This document shows, in pieces, positions 5,187 to 6,356 of a DNA stretch of 6,356 nucleotides. A program made the position numbers and the translations under genes. Under the pieces are notes generated by a model. The model saw only the letters and a list, made by a program, of their open reading frames with translations. It was not told where the DNA came from and made no database searches. This stretch comes from CAZZIQ01 sp964654355. GTDB taxonomy: Bacteria; Pseudomonadota; Gammaproteobacteria; GCF-002020875. The DNA lies in NCBI GenBank assembly GCA_964654355.1, contig CAZZIQ010000058.1:1-6356 (forward strand), in the 5' to 3' direction. How positions within the stretch are numbered: position 1 is the first letter of the stretch; each line of letters begins with the position of its first letter.

Positions 5187-5504
5187 ATGACGAATCCCCC
5201 AGAAACTGGCCTTGCAGCCGAGCGCGAAGAAGAGCTACGTAAAGATCAACGTGTCATGCGCATGATGCGCAAAGTCCTCGGTAGTGTGATTAAAGACGCA
5301 ACGCCGCAACCAGGCATGTCACATCCACTCTCACAAGAAACACTCGATGGCATCAAAGACTGCTTCTCGCTCATTGCGGCACGCGAACAAGAACTCGCCG
5401 GGCTTTTAGGTTTCGATAGCGAACTGCGTCCATACTTCACCGATGAGGCGCGCAAAACCAAGGTTGTGTCAATCGACAATCTGACACGTCGCCCGAAGAA
5501 ATAA
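5187..5504 (+). CDS. Conserved-looking 105-residue protein of unknown function, between the SDR gene and cca
   Basis: A strong ribosome binding site (AGGAG at 5177-5181, 5 nt before the ATG) and compact spacing support this gene. The product is soluble and mostly helical, with no signal peptide or membrane span. It has a charged N-terminal helix (about residues 10-35, including REEELRKDQRVMRMMRKVL), a short Pro/Gly linker (DATPQPGMSHPLS, 38-50), a second helix (LDGIKDCFSLIAAREQELAGLL, about 53-74) and a basic C-terminal tail (VVSIDNLTRRPKK). From memory, similar small proteins next to cca in Xanthomonadales have been labelled segregation and condensation protein A. At 105 residues it is far too short for ScpA and shows no kleisin features, so that name is not used. 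It ends 10 nt before cca and is probably co-transcribed with it. Confidence 0.85.
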   Translation: MTNPPETGLAAEREEELRKDQRVMRMMRKVLGSVIKDATPQPGMSHPLSQETLDGIKDCFSLIAAREQELAGLLGFDSELRPYFTDEARKTKVVSIDNLTRRPKK

Positions 5505-5514
5505 ACCATCTCCC

Positions 5515-6356
5515 ATGCAGATCTATCGCGTAGGCGGCGCTGTCCGCGATCGACTGCTCGGCATCACTGCCAAAGAAAACGATTGGGTCGTAGTCGGTGC
5601 AAGCGCGGACGACCTACTCACACAAGGCTTTAAGCCCGTTGGGAAAGACTTCCCTGTCTTTCTGCACCCACAAACTGGCGAGGAATACGCACTTGCGCGT
5701 ACCGAGCGAAAAACTGCGCCCGGTTATCACGGCTTTACGTTTCATGCGGACCCTTCCGTAACGCTAGAAGAAGATCTACTGAGGCGCGATCTCACCATCA
5801 ATGCGATGGCCGAAGATGCCGACGGCACCCTCATTGATCCCTACAACGGTGAAGAAGATCTACGCGCAGGCGTGCTGCGCCATGTCTCTCCAGCCTTTGC
5901 GGAAGACCCCGTGCGCATCCTGCGCATAGCCCGCTTTGCTGCGCGCTTCGCGCGCTGGGGCTTTCATGTGGCACATGGCACACATGCTTTGATGAAACGC
6001 ATGATCGAAAATGGCGAAGTCGATGCGCTCGTGGCCGAGCGCGTGTGGCAAGAAACGCGCAAGGCTTTAGAAGAAGACATACCCTCGCGCTTTTTTGAAG
6101 TACTGCACAAATGCGACGCACTGGAACGCATCTTTCCCGAACTCGCACGTTTGTTTGGTGTGCCTCAGCCCGCGCATCACCACCCAGAAATCGACACAGG
6201 CATTCATACACTGATGGTGTTGGATGCCGCAGCCAAGCTCTCACCCGATCCGCGCGTACGCTTTGCCGCACTGGTGCATGACCTCGGCAAGGGCACCACG
6301 CCTAAAGAGGAGTGGCCCAAACATCATGGACATGAACAGCGCAGCGTGAAGTTGGT
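5515..6356 (+). CDS. cca: CCA tRNA nucleotidyltransferase (multifunctional, with HD domain); 3' end cut by window edge
   Basis: This enzyme adds or repairs the 3'-terminal CCA of tRNAs, and the HD domain of this bacterial type has phosphatase/phosphodiesterase activity. The frame from ATG 5515 stays open to the window end (280 residues, of about 410 expected). Seen: nucleotidyltransferase motif GGAVRD (residues 7-12); ENDWVVVG, in which the usual DxD metal pair is Glu21-x-Asp23; DFPVFLHPQTGEEYALARTERK (43-64); RRDLTINA (90-97), which contributes to nucleotide selection; EDPVRILRIARFAAR (motif for tRNA/neck binding); and HPEIDTGIHT leading to the HD signature His255-Asp256 in LVHDLGKG. The numbering coincides with E. 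coli Cca. No clear Shine-Dalgarno sequence is present. With only 10 nt after the preceding stop, translation may be coupled to the upstream gene. Confidence 0.97.
   Translation, partial: MQIYRVGGAVRDRLLGITAKENDWVVVGASADDLLTQGFKPVGKDFPVFLHPQTGEEYALARTERKTAPGYHGFTFHADPSVTLEEDLLRRDLTINAMAEDADGTLIDPYNGEEDLRAGVLRHVSPAFAEDPVRILRIARFAARFARWGFHVAHGTHALMKRMIENGEVDALVAERVWQETRKALEEDIPSRFFEVLHKCDALERIFPELARLFGVPQPAHHHPEIDTGIHTLMVLDAAAKLSPDPRVRFAALVHDLGKGTTPKEEWPKHHGHEQRSVKL

Noticed and set aside
5831..6271. Minus-strand frames of 146 and 63 codons inside cca
   Set aside because: They are antisense to cca, which aligns with E. coli Cca residue by residue here. The Cys/Arg-rich translations have no family features.
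1..6356. CRISPR arrays, insertion sequences, tRNA/rRNA genes, toxin-antitoxin or defence genes
   Set aside because: None were seen. All substantial open frames are explained by conserved housekeeping genes, and no repeat array or terminal inverted repeat was found by eye.

Overview
The window reads as chromosomal housekeeping DNA from a proteobacterium, most likely a gammaproteobacterium (Xanthomonadales or a relative) or possibly a betaproteobacterium. The basis is an E. coli-like RpoH with an intact RpoH box, a bacterial-type CCA-adding enzyme with an HD domain, a CcoS cytochrome cbb3 maturation protein, and an M16 peptidase gene divergent from ftsY. I see no mobile element, CRISPR array, tRNA, rRNA or prophage signal. 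Base composition looks even throughout.

Layout. Positions 1-1326 (minus) hold an almost complete exported M16 zinc peptidase whose last few codons lie outside the window. A 107-bp divergent spacer leads to ftsY (1434-2489, plus). ftsY ends at a bidirectional terminator (about 2490-2524) shared with a convergent small gene (2546-2707, minus) for a 53-residue protein that I do not recognise. A 323-bp intergenic region (2708-3030) carries a possible promoter for the small gene and the control region of rpoH, which includes a near-perfect CIRCE operator (2913-2939). rpoH (3031-3888, plus) is followed by a strong hairpin terminator that lies inside the 3' end of the convergent ccoS gene (3896-4117, minus). 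Divergent from ccoS is a rightward set: an NDUFA9-like SDR protein (4170-5123), a 105-residue uncharacterised protein (5187-5504) and cca (from 5515, running off the right edge).

How the genes fit together. FtsY (the SRP receptor) and RpoH (sigma-32) sit at the envelope/proteostasis interface, and an exported M16 peptidase is next to them. The most notable regulatory feature is the CIRCE element overlapping the candidate rpoH promoter. It predicts that the HrcA repressor controls the heat-shock sigma factor itself and so links the two heat-shock circuits. In many gammaproteobacteria ftsE and ftsX lie between ftsY and rpoH. Here that slot holds only the small minus-strand gene.

I do not see a clearly new multi-gene system. 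The best candidates for novelty are the small gene at 2546-2707, whose codons suggest strong expression, the CIRCE-rpoH arrangement, and the terminator embedded in ccoS.
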